A stretch of DNA of 10,913 nucleotides from Candidatus Aenigmatarchaeota archaeon (GCA_015520105.1 WAQT01000040.1:1-10913); one strand, 5' to 3'; positions 1 to 6,460 are shown, numbered from the stretch's first letter. The notes: generated by a model not told the origin, from the letters alone. Program-made: numbers and translations.

Positions 1-89
1 CGAAGGGCTCTCTCGTCCTTCTTTCCCTCGACAATGATCATTCTCCCTTTAAGTTCATCCAGCGTCTTTATAAAGCTTTCAGCGTCCAT
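1..89 (-). CDS. Toprim-domain protein, UPF0292-like (N-terminal part only)
   Basis: Only the first 29 codons are in the window; the gene runs off the left edge. The readable N-terminus begins MDAESFIKTLDELKG and continues into RMIIVEGKKDERAL. The string IIVEGKKDERAL is the first beta strand and glutamate loop of a Toprim fold, as in small archaeal Toprim proteins of the UPF0292 type and in ribonuclease M5-like proteins; the Glu is the expected metal-binding or catalytic residue. The ATG at 89 is chosen because a palindromic TATA-like box (109-118) is centred about 25 bases upstream, as expected for a leaderless start. The gene is divergent from the unknown gene at 181. Toprim is fairly sure; the exact subfamily is not, since the rest of the protein is missing. 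Confidence 0.7.
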   Translation of the reverse strand, partial: MDAESFIKTLDELKGRMIIVEGKKDERAL

Positions 90-108
90 ATTTTTTGCTT
101 CGACGCAT

Positions 109-118
109 TATTTAAATA
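109..118 (-). promoter_or_regulatory. TATA-like box for the Toprim gene
   Basis: TATTTAAATA is a perfect 10-base palindrome centred about 25 bases from the minus-strand ATG at 89, which suggests a leaderless transcript. Being palindromic it could also fire to the right, but it lies too far from the ATG at 181 to be that gene's best box. Confidence 0.5.
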
Positions 119-151
119 TCGTTAGCTGTTCCGACCGCTATGATGTTGAAT

Positions 152-160
152 TATTAAAAA
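152..160 (+). promoter_or_regulatory. TATA-like box for the gene at 181
   Basis: TATTAAAAA is centred about 25 bases before the ATG at 181, the usual spacing for an archaeal core promoter with a leaderless transcript. It supports 181 as the start over the upstream in-frame ATG at 34. Confidence 0.45.
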
Positions 161-180
161 GTTCCTTTTATTTTATAATC

Positions 181-633
181 ATGTTCATGATAGAGAGAAG
201 AAGGATCAGGCTGGCAGACGGAAAAAGAATCAGGGTATACTTTGGCACGGTAAAGGAGAATGTAGACGTCGCTCTTGATAGAGAAACAGGAATATATTAC
301 AAGAGCAGGGTAAAGAAGTCGGCCTTCCCGGGAGCTTTATATGTTGCTGAGATAGAAGATATCAGGGATGTTGCAGCAAACGCTGCCACAATATCTATAA
401 CAGACTTGGACGAGCCCGGTTCATCGCCTCCTGTAATTCTGACAGGGGAGATAGACTCTTCCTATCTGATATACCCCGGCTTTGTGTTCGGATACAGAAT
501 CATACCTGACGAACTCAAGATAGATGGCATCTACGAATTAACGGTTGAAGGAGCGCTCCTCTTCGATGATTCAAAACCCCTCGAAAAGCAGTCAAATAAT
601 ATAACATCACAGTATCTGAAAAACAAACTGTAA
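181..633 (+). CDS. Hypothetical protein, 150 residues
   Basis: I do not recognise this protein. It starts MFMIERRRIRLADGKRIRV and continues with alternating hydrophobic and charged stretches that read as mostly beta strand; there is no signal peptide or membrane segment and no cysteine. The middle has a long hydrophobic strand region (VILTGEI, YLIYPGFVFGYRIIP) and the last 20 residues are polar and probably disordered. The open frame extends upstream to 34, but that stretch antisenses the Toprim gene start and crosses AT-rich promoter sequence. The start at 181 is therefore preferred because a TATA-like box is correctly placed for it; ATG 187 is an alternative. The next gene begins 8 bases after the stop, so the two are probably one transcript. 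Confidence 0.6.
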   Translation: MFMIERRRIRLADGKRIRVYFGTVKENVDVALDRETGIYYKSRVKKSAFPGALYVAEIEDIRDVAANAATISITDLDEPGSSPPVILTGEIDSSYLIYPGFVFGYRIIPDELKIDGIYELTVEGALLFDDSKPLEKQSNNITSQYLKNKL

Positions 634-640
634 AGATTCT

Positions 641-907
641 ATGAGCAGGGAAATCAGAAGCGTGGCTGAAAAGGCGGCATCGGTTTTCAACAGATACAGG
701 TCTCCTGAGGCAGTTGCAAAAATTCTCTCAGTCCATGACCTGAAGATCGCAGTGGAATTCACAGGACACTTCTGCAGGACGTGCGGCTTCTACGACTACT
801 TCGACGACTTCGCGATATTCCTGGAGGAAGAGGGAATTCATTCCGAGATAAAGGAAGTGAAGGAGAAGGAAGACGGAGCGATTGTTCTATTCTCCGTGAA
901 GCGCTGA
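641..907 (+). CDS. Small CxxC protein, 88 residues, unknown function
   Basis: An 88-residue soluble protein with one CxxC pair (Cys45 and Cys48) in the string FTGHFCRTCGFYDYFDDF, followed by an acidic, aromatic helix and a lysine/glutamate-rich C-terminal hairpin. One CxxC could hold a metal together with His43 or by dimerisation, or could be redox-active; the sequence does not decide. The start lies 7 bases after the stop of the gene at 181, with no good ribosome binding site between, so translation is probably coupled to that gene. The 3' end overlaps the end of truD on the other strand by 21 bases (887-907). I cannot assign a family. Confidence 0.65.
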   Translation: MSREIRSVAEKAASVFNRYRSPEAVAKILSVHDLKIAVEFTGHFCRTCGFYDYFDDFAIFLEEEGIHSEIKEVKEKEDGAIVLFSVKR

Positions 908-1912
908 CCCTCCGGATGCCGCGTCCCTGAACATCGCCCTTATCACCACGGTTGCATAGCTTCCAGAGCCGAGAGAGAAGGATATTCTGCACTTCTTCAT
1001 TCCTGGATTGAGTTCATCCTCCTCAAGCCTTCCTATCGCGAGGTTGCTGACAGAAGCGAGGAGGCTTCTCTCCCCTCCCCTGAGGTCGAACTCCGGGAAC
1101 GTCTTCTGTCTGAAGTCATTGAGCGAGATTCTTTCCTCCGAAAGGACTTTCCGGGATATATTTCCAATCACAGAGTCCGGAATCGTTGTCGTGTATCCGG
1201 GAACAGGGACGGAGATGCTGGCAATGCGCTCTTCCGGGAACCTTAATGTTCCGAAGGGAAGCTCCAGAGACCAGTGCCTGAAGCCTGCAATGTATTCTGA
1301 CGCTACAGAGTTCCAGAGGAACGACTGGTATGCATGGGGATAGAGTCTCAACACCCTCTTCGGGAGCGACCTGAGCGCTCCAACAAAGTCATTTGGATTC
1401 TCCTTCAGTCTTTCCCTAGTCTCCGGTATTAAAGAACAGGCCTCCTTGTATTTCCCTGTCACAATGAGCTTTCCTGCAATGTGGTTGTTCTCTTTCCTGC
1501 CGAACCTCTGGGAATCGAAGTAGTTTGGCACGCACTCAGGGGGTTTAGGTCTCCTCTCGATATTTCTGACAGTGATTTCAAAATCATTCCCCTCAGCGCT
1601 GCCGAGGTTTATCCTCTCCCTGCCCCGGCCGAGGAACGTCAGTTTTATGTCACCGAGGTCGAGGTCCCTTGCCGGGCCGTGAAGTATCGAAATATGTTGC
1701 TCCGTGACCGCGTATTTGTCCTTGTTCCCCGCAAAATTGATGTATTTCAGCTTCTTCCGAAAGGCCCGCGCGACACTCTCCACAGCCTTCTGTGTGCTGT
1801 ATCCCCTTTTCCGGAGCATGTAGTAGGAATACGGGCCCGAGCTGCCGGCATCCAGCAGGATCCTCTCCTTCACCACGAAGTCCTCGGGAACGCTCTTTAT
1901 CACAGCGGGCAT
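887..1912 (-). CDS. truD: tRNA pseudouridine(13) synthase TruD
   Basis: TruD converts a uridine in tRNA (position 13 in the known bacterial and yeast enzymes) to pseudouridine. The product is 341 residues. Family motifs are in order: FAGNKDKYAVTEQ at about 60-72, with Asp65 as the expected catalytic aspartate; NYFDSQRFG at 130-138; YPHAYQSFLWN at 191-201; and a C-terminal SFSLGSGSYATVVIRAMF at 311-328, matching the family's LPPGSYATVVLRE-like end. The insertion domain around 150-300 is shorter than in many euryarchaeal homologues, where the protein often exceeds 400 residues. The ATG at 1912 is supported by a TATA-like box at 1932-1939 and by the family N-terminus (IKSVPEDFVVKE). It is divergent from the DUF192 gene and converges on the CxxC gene with a 21-base overlap. 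Confidence 0.95.
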   Translation of the reverse strand: MPAVIKSVPEDFVVKERILLDAGSSGPYSYYMLRKRGYSTQKAVESVARAFRKKLKYINFAGNKDKYAVTEQHISILHGPARDLDLGDIKLTFLGRGRERINLGSAEGNDFEITVRNIERRPKPPECVPNYFDSQRFGRKENNHIAGKLIVTGKYKEACSLIPETRERLKENPNDFVGALRSLPKRVLRLYPHAYQSFLWNSVASEYIAGFRHWSLELPFGTLRFPEERIASISVPVPGYTTTIPDSVIGNISRKVLSEERISLNDFRQKTFPEFDLRGGERSLLASVSNLAIGRLEEDELNPGMKKCRISFSLGSGSYATVVIRAMFRDAASGGSALHGE

Positions 1913-1919
1913 ATATTAA
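1911..1919 (+). promoter_or_regulatory. TATA-like box for the DUF192 gene
   Basis: ATATATTAA is centred about 25 bases before the ATG at 1940. It overlaps the truD start codon (1910-1912) on the other strand, so the two divergent promoters are interleaved. Confidence 0.45.
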
Positions 1920-1931
1920 GTTCAGGAATGA

Positions 1932-1939
1932 TAATAAAT
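1932..1939 (-). promoter_or_regulatory. TATA-like box for truD
   Basis: Read on the minus strand this is ATTTATTA, centred about 23 bases before the truD ATG at 1912. It ends one base before the start codon of the divergent DUF192 gene. Confidence 0.45.
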
Positions 1940-2449
1940 ATGGCTCGCAAAAAAGCGCTTTCTAAGGAGGAGACTGCTGTTCTCTGTTCGGCCATTGCTG
2001 CGATATCTGTGCTTCTGGTTGTCGTCATTCCCTCAGGCAACAACGCGGCCAGCAATCACGCAAATGGCGCGGTGAAAAGCGCAGTGGTTTCATTCCAGTC
2101 CGGAGCAAGGCTTTTTGCAGAGGTCGCTGACACCCCGGAGGAGAGGAGGACCGGCCTTATGTTCAGGGATTCGCTTCCGGAAGGGAGGGGAATGCTGTTC
2201 GTTTTTGATGAAGACTCGGTCAGGACGTTCTGGATGAAGAACACAAGGATTCCGCTGGACATGATATTCATAAACTCCTCGCTGGACGTGGTAAGCATAC
2301 AAAGGAACGCGCAACCCTGCCTGTCAGACCCGTGCGCGACATACTCCTCGCACCTTCCGGTGAGATACGTGGTTGAGGCCAATGCAGGTTTCGCGGACGC
2401 GAACGGTATCAGGGAGGGAACGAAGGTCTCAGTATACTTTTTGCAATAA
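1940..2449 (+). CDS. DUF192 family protein with N-terminal membrane anchor
   Basis: A 169-residue protein. Residues about 13-31 form one hydrophobic segment after a short basic N-terminus, so the rest is probably outside the membrane. The domain from about 48 on has the DUF192 signatures: TPEERRTGLMFRDSLP (65-80), GMLFVFD (84-90), FWMKNTRIPLDMIF (97-110), and YVVEANAGF (143-151) near the end. Cys127 and Cys132, between strands, could form a disulfide in the extracytoplasmic space. The biochemical role of DUF192 is not established. The long open frame begins at 1481, antisense to truD; the start at 1940 is chosen from the TATA-like box at 1911-1919 and the basic-then-hydrophobic N-terminus. 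ATG 1928 is possible and would add four residues. Confidence 0.88.
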   Translation: MARKKALSKEETAVLCSAIAAISVLLVVVIPSGNNAASNHANGAVKSAVVSFQSGARLFAEVADTPEERRTGLMFRDSLPEGRGMLFVFDEDSVRTFWMKNTRIPLDMIFINSSLDVVSIQRNAQPCLSDPCATYSSHLPVRYVVEANAGFADANGIREGTKVSVYFLQ

Positions 2450-2472
2450 AATTCTGCGCACGGATAATAAGC

Positions 2473-2488
2473 TTTATAAATATATATT
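2473..2488 (+). promoter_or_regulatory. TATA-like box for the gene at 2509
   Basis: A 16-base run of A and T (TTTATAAATATATATT) lies 20-36 bases before the ATG at 2509, placing the predicted transcript start at or within a few bases of the ATG. GTGAT at 2501-2505 could be a weak ribosome binding site if there is a short leader. Confidence 0.5.
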
Positions 2489-2508
2489 GACTATTAATCA
2501 GTGATAAC

Positions 2509-2988
2509 ATGAGTATGATGACAGCAGTCTATGACAGGAAATCGCTCATAAACTGGATGAACGGCCTTCACGAAATCCTTGTCAGACCAGATAATCCACT
2601 CAACCTGAACGAGAGAAATCCCTCAAGAACCCGTGAAAAACTCGCCGAGTACTACGTGGTCAGGGACCTAGGTCCGAACTACTGCTTCCTGTCCGAAGAA
2701 GGCAGGAGGAAGAGGATGGAATACTTCCGCAACAGGCACGGGATTGAATGCGGCATAGACATAAATAAACCGGCAGAGGCGGTCAGGAAATACGTGGAGG
2801 AGAAGGCGAGAGAATGGAACACGGACCGGCTTTTTGCCATACACGCAAATGCGGAAAAGAGTTCTTTACACGAATCATGCAAGGCAATTTACAACGATGA
2901 ATATGCAGAGCAGAGGATAAGGGAAGTAATCGGGGAACTGCTTCTTGACAGGCACAAGCCGGGAGAGAACCTCAGGCTGTTTTACTGA
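2509..2988 (+). CDS. Hypothetical protein, 159 residues
   Basis: I do not recognise this protein. It is soluble, highly charged and probably mostly helical: an N-terminal helix (RKSLINWMNGLHEILV), a loop rich in Asn and Pro (29-40), then charged helices. It has three separated cysteines (59, 81, 124) and several histidines but no paired metal motif. The start at 2509 follows a strong TATA-like box; ATG 2515 and 2518 are also in frame. Its last 7 bases overlap the end of the gene on the opposite strand (2982-3239). Its position as a single gene with its own promoter gives no functional clue. Confidence 0.7.
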   Translation: MSMMTAVYDRKSLINWMNGLHEILVRPDNPLNLNERNPSRTREKLAEYYVVRDLGPNYCFLSEEGRRKRMEYFRNRHGIECGIDINKPAEAVRKYVEEKAREWNTDRLFAIHANAEKSSLHESCKAIYNDEYAEQRIREVIGELLLDRHKPGENLRLFY

Positions 2989-3239
2989 GTTTCTGAACCG
3001 CGTTGTTCTCTAAGAGTTTCCTTATGGCACGATTCGTGGAGGTAGTATTCCTCCTTCTCTGTGAAAGGGTCGGGCTCATTCAGGATAAGCGTCACCATTC
3101 TGCCGCGAATCGGCTTTCTGCAGAAATAACAGCAATGAAACTCAGCATAGCCGTACATTTCGTCTATTTCATCCGTTCCTATAAGGAATTTCAGCCTCTC
3201 CACATTAACCGCATAAGACGTGCCGATTTTCAGTCTCAT
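2982..3239 (-). CDS. Small putative zinc-binding protein, 85 residues
   Basis: An 85-residue protein with a CCYFCRKPI motif (Cys36, Cys37, Cys40) and a distal LHESCHKE motif (His68, Cys71, His72). A CxxC knuckle paired with an HxxC about 28 residues later is a common zinc-ribbon or treble-clef arrangement (two Cys, then His and Cys), so one zinc ion is likely; no named family can be given. The start is fixed by a clear ribosome binding site GGAGGT (3245-3250) five bases before the ATG. The gene begins 13 bases after the stop of the DUF373 gene, so it is the second gene of an operon, and its product may work with that membrane protein. It overlaps the convergent gene at 2509-2988 by 7 bases. 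Confidence 0.75.
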   Translation of the reverse strand: MRLKIGTSYAVNVERLKFLIGTDEIDEMYGYAEFHCCYFCRKPIRGRMVTLILNEPDPFTEKEEYYLHESCHKETLREQRGSETQ

Positions 3240-3244
3240 ACCGA

Positions 3245-3250
3245 ACCTCC
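3245..3250 (-). promoter_or_regulatory. Ribosome binding site of the 85-residue gene
   Basis: GGAGGT, five bases before the ATG at 3239. It is inside the 13-base gap after the DUF373 stop and marks an internal operon gene, in contrast to the apparently leaderless first genes. Confidence 0.7.
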
Positions 3251-3252
3251 AA

Positions 3253-4278
3253 TTATTTCTTTAGCTCTATCCCCACCGCAGCGAATATCAGGACGAATCC
3301 GACGACTATGGATAGTATGAAGCTGAACATCGAAAGGTCAGGATTCAGTATGAGTTTGGCTGCGTTCCATATCACGAAGGAGACGGCAAAACCGAAGACT
3401 GTGACCGAGAGTATGGTCTTTCCCTGCCTTTTCTTGGTGCTCAGGTTCTTTCCTATCCACGCTATTATAGCGCCGAGATAGAAGAAATATACAGAATCCG
3501 AGACAAAGGCCGATGCGGTCTCGAAGATTCCTATGTTCATCCAGCCCAGCGCAGCCTCGTATCCCTTGAATGAGGCGAGCACGAAGAGAGCTATCCCTAC
3601 TATATAGGTGAAGAAGGCGAACCTCCTTCTTGTCAGCGATGTCTTGAGTTCGTCTATTCCGGAAAGTATGTAGTTGTCCAGCCTGAAACCCTTTATAAAC
3701 ATATAGGAGCCCACTGCGCCGACTATCACCCTCCAGCCCTCTATGCCGAAAAGAGCGTAGATAAGCAAGGCTATCGCGGGAAGGCCGAACACCAGCCTTG
3801 AGAACTTCGGGTTCTCCATAGACTCCTCTATGAAATCCTTTATCTTGTAATACGTGGACTCCAGCTTCTCGGACTGCTTCACCACTATCCTGCTCACCGA
3901 GAGTATAGGAACCTTAGATTGTATTATCGGTATCACGTGTTCGTCCTCGCTTCCGTCAGTCACGAGGATGACGTATTCGGGCTTGAATCTCTTGATTACA
4001 GAAGAGAGCTGGCCAGCAATCTCCCTGTCGGACTTCACGCCAACGCTCCTGTCCCCAGTGAGCGCTGCAACCTCGGCGTCGTACTTCTTCTTTATCTCGT
4101 CCAGCACCCTGACAGAATGGAAGAGGGCGTTCACGTCAGAATCTCCCGGGTCGGATGTCCCGAGAGCAACAGCTGCTTTTATGATTCTCTCCCTGCCCAT
4201 TATCGGGCCCTTTATTCCCGCCTTCTCGCCTATATCGTTGTCCCTGTCTATCGTGAGGACGAGTATTTTTTCCTTCAT
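3253..4278 (-). CDS. DUF373 family archaeal membrane protein
   Basis: A 341-residue protein matching DUF373, an archaeal family of unknown function. The soluble N-terminal part (1-155) has the family motifs DRDNDIGEKAG (11-21), PIMGRE (25-30), DPGDSDVNA (43-51), TGDRSVGVKSD (74-84), VTDGSEDEHVIPII (106-119) and VKQSEKLESTYY (133-144). The clustered aspartates suggest metal or phosphate binding, but no activity is known. About six membrane segments follow (roughly 161-178, 182-197, 219-237, 262-277, 288-309, 318-336). The frame is open back to a GTG at 4347, but those 23 extra residues would be encoded by a repeat unit, and family homologues begin near the ILVLTIDRD strand; ATG 4278 is chosen. 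It heads an operon with the zinc protein and carries a structured repeat just before its start. Confidence 0.9.
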   Translation of the reverse strand: MKEKILVLTIDRDNDIGEKAGIKGPIMGRERIIKAAVALGTSDPGDSDVNALFHSVRVLDEIKKKYDAEVAALTGDRSVGVKSDREIAGQLSSVIKRFKPEYVILVTDGSEDEHVIPIIQSKVPILSVSRIVVKQSEKLESTYYKIKDFIEESMENPKFSRLVFGLPAIALLIYALFGIEGWRVIVGAVGSYMFIKGFRLDNYILSGIDELKTSLTRRRFAFFTYIVGIALFVLASFKGYEAALGWMNIGIFETASAFVSDSVYFFYLGAIIAWIGKNLSTKKRQGKTILSVTVFGFAVSFVIWNAAKLILNPDLSMFSFILSIVVGFVLIFAAVGIELKK

Positions 4279-4357
4279 ACCTTTCGCCTTGTGACTTCCA
4301 CTCGATGCCACAGTTACGGAGACGTGACGTGCAATCGGTTCGGTCACGTCCAGTTTT
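4279..4357 (-). repeat. Structured repeat, copy 5 (in leader of the DUF373 gene)
   Basis: Read on the minus strand, this copy has stem arm GACGTGAC (4343-4350), a 14-base loop (4329-4342) and arm GTCACGTC (4321-4328), fully paired, then TCCGTAACTGTGGC and the short module AGTCACAAGGCGAA (4283-4296). It ends right before the DUF373 ATG. The stem is the same as in copy 1 at 6471 but the loop differs. Another short module, AGTCATAAGGCGAA, lies just upstream (4360-4373), with weaker relatives (TCACAAGGTCG, TGACAAGGTCA) out to about 4432. Confidence 0.8.
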
Positions 4358-4518
4358 CTTTCGCCTTATGACTTGAACCTGCGACCTTGTGATTTGGTTA
4401 TTTCCCTGTTCCTTGGCCGTGACCTTGTCAGGTATTCTGCACATTCTTTGTATTTTGTGCTTAAATTGTGCAATCAACGATGTATTATCACTGTATATGA
4501 GTAACAATTCAATTAAAG

Positions 4519-4528
4519 TATAAAAAGG
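4519..4528 (+). promoter_or_regulatory. TATA-like box for the nucleotidyltransferase-fold gene
   Basis: TATAAAAAGG is a good archaeal TATA match. Its predicted transcript start is near 4549, about 60 bases before the chosen ATG at 4611, so this gene, unlike its neighbours, probably has a real leader. Confidence 0.5.
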
Positions 4529-4557
4529 TTTCGAACTAAGACAATAAATGTGAAACA

Positions 4558-4605
4558 ATGACAACTAAAGAAGAGAGAAAGATTCTGAAGAAACAGCAGA
4601 GATAG
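4558..4605 (+). CDS. Possible 15-codon upstream ORF
   Basis: An ATG at 4558 opens the short frame MTTKEERKILKKQQR, which stops with TAG five bases before the main ATG at 4611. It lies in the predicted leader. The spacing is suitable for coupled re-initiation. The KILKK it encodes also occurs at residues 3-7 of the main protein, so the leader may be a local duplication of the gene start. Whether it is translated is unknown. Confidence 0.3.
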   Translation: MTTKEERKILKKQQR

Positions 4606-4610
4606 AGAGC

Positions 4611-5558
4611 ATGGACAAAATCCTGAAGAAAGTAAAGAATGGTCTGGATGTGATTTTCAGGAAATATCCAGAATGCGACATCGATAGTTGCACTCAGCCT
4701 TATACAGAAACATGCAGAAGCGGTAAATACATTGAGAAAGAGATGGAACAAATACTTGAAAAAAGAGGGATTCGCGACACATACGAAAGACTGGACGATA
4801 CGCAGAGAAAAACGCTTAAAGGACTTCTATGCAGGATAACAAAAGACGAGAACAGGGACTTGCTCCTCGCAGGAGCAGGAACTATATTGGATTCTGGCAT
4901 ACTGCATGATGATAGGGTTTTGTATGCAGGAATACGCGGTTCTGTGTCAAGAGGAGATGCAACCAAGGAGGATGACTGCGATATATATATCATGGTAAAC
5001 AGCGAGGACCATAAGACAATAAGGGATTATGAAAGGCACGTAACTGAAACATCGTTGAAGTATGCAAAGGGACTCAAAAAGAAGGGATTTGAGAGGGAGG
5101 AGGACCGCCTTGTGACTTGCATAGCCATACCACGTGAAGTAGAAAGCTTCCTTGAGAGACCGGCATATATAGACATGGAGCTTTGCAATGCTATTGGCGG
5201 CGGCTCAAGAAGCAGGTCTGCGATTTCAAGGTACCTGGAAGGTGTAAACATTCTAATGGAAACGTCAGGGATACTTTATGACCTTCAGAAGGACCCTCTC
5301 GAGTTCAAGAGGGAAATCCTGAAAGCAGCGGACAGATACAAGAACAAAAGCGATAAGAGATTGAGGAAGGAATACGCCGCCAAACTTATACCAACCATAT
5401 CAGCAAGGCTTCATGGGATAAAACTCAAGGACATGGTTGGAGTGGTGCAACATTATATAATATTCTTGAGAGATGTTTATTTGCTCGACTGGCTTGAGAG
5501 GGAGATGGGATTCCCATTCCACAAAGAACTGGAAAGAAAGCAGCTTTTCTTGTTATAG
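4611..5558 (+). CDS. Nucleotidyltransferase-fold protein, 315 residues
   Basis: Residues about 84-195 look like a DNA polymerase beta-type nucleotidyltransferase domain. GIRGSVSRGDATKEDDCDIYIMV (108-129) holds the Gly-Ser helix start (110-111) and the two metal-binding aspartates (Asp122, Asp124); AYIDMEL (185-191) could supply the third acidic residue. Such folds transfer nucleotides to proteins, RNA or small molecules; the substrate here cannot be told. An N-terminal charged helical region (1-80, with Cys23, Cys27 and Cys35) and a helical C-terminal region (200-315) flank it. The CCA-adding enzyme is unlikely because its other domains are not evident. The start at 4611 gives a sensible N-terminus; only weak purine-rich sequence (AGAGAG) precedes it. 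The CBS protein follows after 61 bases on the same strand. Confidence 0.75.
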   Translation: MDKILKKVKNGLDVIFRKYPECDIDSCTQPYTETCRSGKYIEKEMEQILEKRGIRDTYERLDDTQRKTLKGLLCRITKDENRDLLLAGAGTILDSGILHDDRVLYAGIRGSVSRGDATKEDDCDIYIMVNSEDHKTIRDYERHVTETSLKYAKGLKKKGFEREEDRLVTCIAIPREVESFLERPAYIDMELCNAIGGGSRSRSAISRYLEGVNILMETSGILYDLQKDPLEFKREILKAADRYKNKSDKRLRKEYAAKLIPTISARLHGIKLKDMVGVVQHYIIFLRDVYLLDWLEREMGFPFHKELERKQLFLL

Positions 5559-5589
5559 CGTTAATTTAACGAGCATCTGATGCATAAAG

Positions 5590-5597
5590 ACTTAAAC
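5590..5597 (+). promoter_or_regulatory. Weak TATA-like box for the CBS gene
   Basis: ACTTAAAC lies about 26 bases before the ATG at 5620. The match is poor, and read-through from the upstream gene is also possible. Confidence 0.25.
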
Positions 5598-5619
5598 AAT
5601 CAGGCAAATATCTAAAAAG

Positions 5620-6441
5620 ATGTTCTTAAAGAAACGAAGTTCTGTCAGGGAAAGCCTTCGGAATATGAGAGTCAGGGACATCGCTGCAGGGCCGTTTATC
5701 AGCGTCAGGAGCAGCGAACATGTGGCAGGCATTCTCAAGAAGATTATTGAAGCGAGGGGGCCTGTCTTCCTGAGAGATGAGAACGGCGAGGTATCGGGTT
5801 TGGTGAACGACAGGGCAGTTCTGGACTTTCTTGGCGGAGGAAGCAGGCATCAGATATTCGTATCAGGGAAGGGAATGAATACAAAAGCGTCCAGAATAGC
5901 GGAAGAGGCAATCCCTGTGAGCAGCCACATGAGAGCATGGGATGCTCTCCATATCATTCGAAAACACGGAAATTCCCTTTACCCTGTCATAAGCGGGGGC
6001 CGCACAGAAGCCGCTCTCTCTGAGATTGATTTTCTCCGCACACTCAAAGAAGAGAGCGGAATATCAGTTGAAGATGCGATGACAAAAAAACCGTTCTCCA
6101 TAGACTACAGGACTCCTATCAGCGAGGCATCAAGGATTATGTGCAGGGGAGGGTTCTCAAAGCTCCCTGTCACAAACAACGGAGTGCTTCTTGGAATCAT
6201 CACTCCAAGAGAGGTTCTTCTCCATCTCTACAAAGAGAACAGGATTCATTCATTGAAGAAGGAAAATGAACCTGTCTCTTCTGCAATGATAAGAGACGTG
6301 GTGTCAGTTGCTCCCGAGACCGATATATATGAGGCGGCGGCGCTTATGAGAGAACAGCGCATAGGAGTAATTCCTGTGACAGACGAAGGGGAGCTTTCCG
6401 GTGTTCTGAGCAGGAGGGATGTGCTTGATGCACTGGCATAG
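5620..6441 (+). CDS. Protein of four CBS domains
   Basis: A 273-residue protein made only of CBS domains, two Bateman modules: roughly 16-70, 86-143, 148-206 and 216-273. The last two are clear (VEDAMTKKPFSIDYRTPI with SKLPVTNNGVLLGIITPREV, and AMIRDVVSVAPETDIYEAA with IGVIPVTDEGELSGVLSRRDV); the first two are more diverged. CBS pairs bind adenine nucleotides or S-adenosyl compounds and act as sensors. With no catalytic domain fused, it probably controls a partner protein or nucleic acid, but the partner cannot be read from the sequence. It follows the nucleotidyltransferase-fold gene and is followed directly by the structured repeat array, so the array might be its 3' untranslated region. 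Confidence 0.88.
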   Translation: MFLKKRSSVRESLRNMRVRDIAAGPFISVRSSEHVAGILKKIIEARGPVFLRDENGEVSGLVNDRAVLDFLGGGSRHQIFVSGKGMNTKASRIAEEAIPVSSHMRAWDALHIIRKHGNSLYPVISGGRTEAALSEIDFLRTLKEESGISVEDAMTKKPFSIDYRTPISEASRIMCRGGFSKLPVTNNGVLLGIITPREVLLHLYKENRIHSLKKENEPVSSAMIRDVVSVAPETDIYEAAALMREQRIGVIPVTDEGELSGVLSRRDVLDALA

Positions 6442-6460
6442 TGCGCAAGTCGCACGGCAA

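Larger units (their letters stand above)
4279..4610. other. Divergent intergenic region, 332 bases
   Basis: The left half (4279-4440) holds structured-repeat copy 5 and extra short modules, in the sense of the DUF373 gene. The right part (about 4441-4530) is AT-rich. On the minus strand, ATTTAAG near 4461-4467 is a weak candidate TATA box that would put the whole repeat in a DUF373 leader of about 160 bases. On the plus strand TATAAAAAGG (4519-4528) serves the nucleotidyltransferase gene, whose leader contains short open frames. Confidence 0.5.

Noticed and set aside
34..180. Upstream extension of the 150-residue gene to an ATG at 34
   Set aside because: It would lie antisense to the Toprim gene and through two promoter-like AT-rich stretches; a TATA-like box fits a start at 181.
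1481..1939. Long N-terminal extension of the DUF192 frame
   Set aside because: It is antisense to truD, which has strong family motifs; the DUF192 N-terminus with its membrane segment starts sensibly at 1940.
2866..3060. LHESC shared by the two convergent proteins at 2509-2988 and 2982-3239
   Set aside because: Only five residues match, the surrounding sequence does not, and the genes are on opposite strands; probably chance.
4279..4347. GTG start adding 23 residues to the DUF373 protein
   Set aside because: Those codons are made of the structured repeat, and DUF373 proteins normally begin close to the ILVLTIDRD strand.
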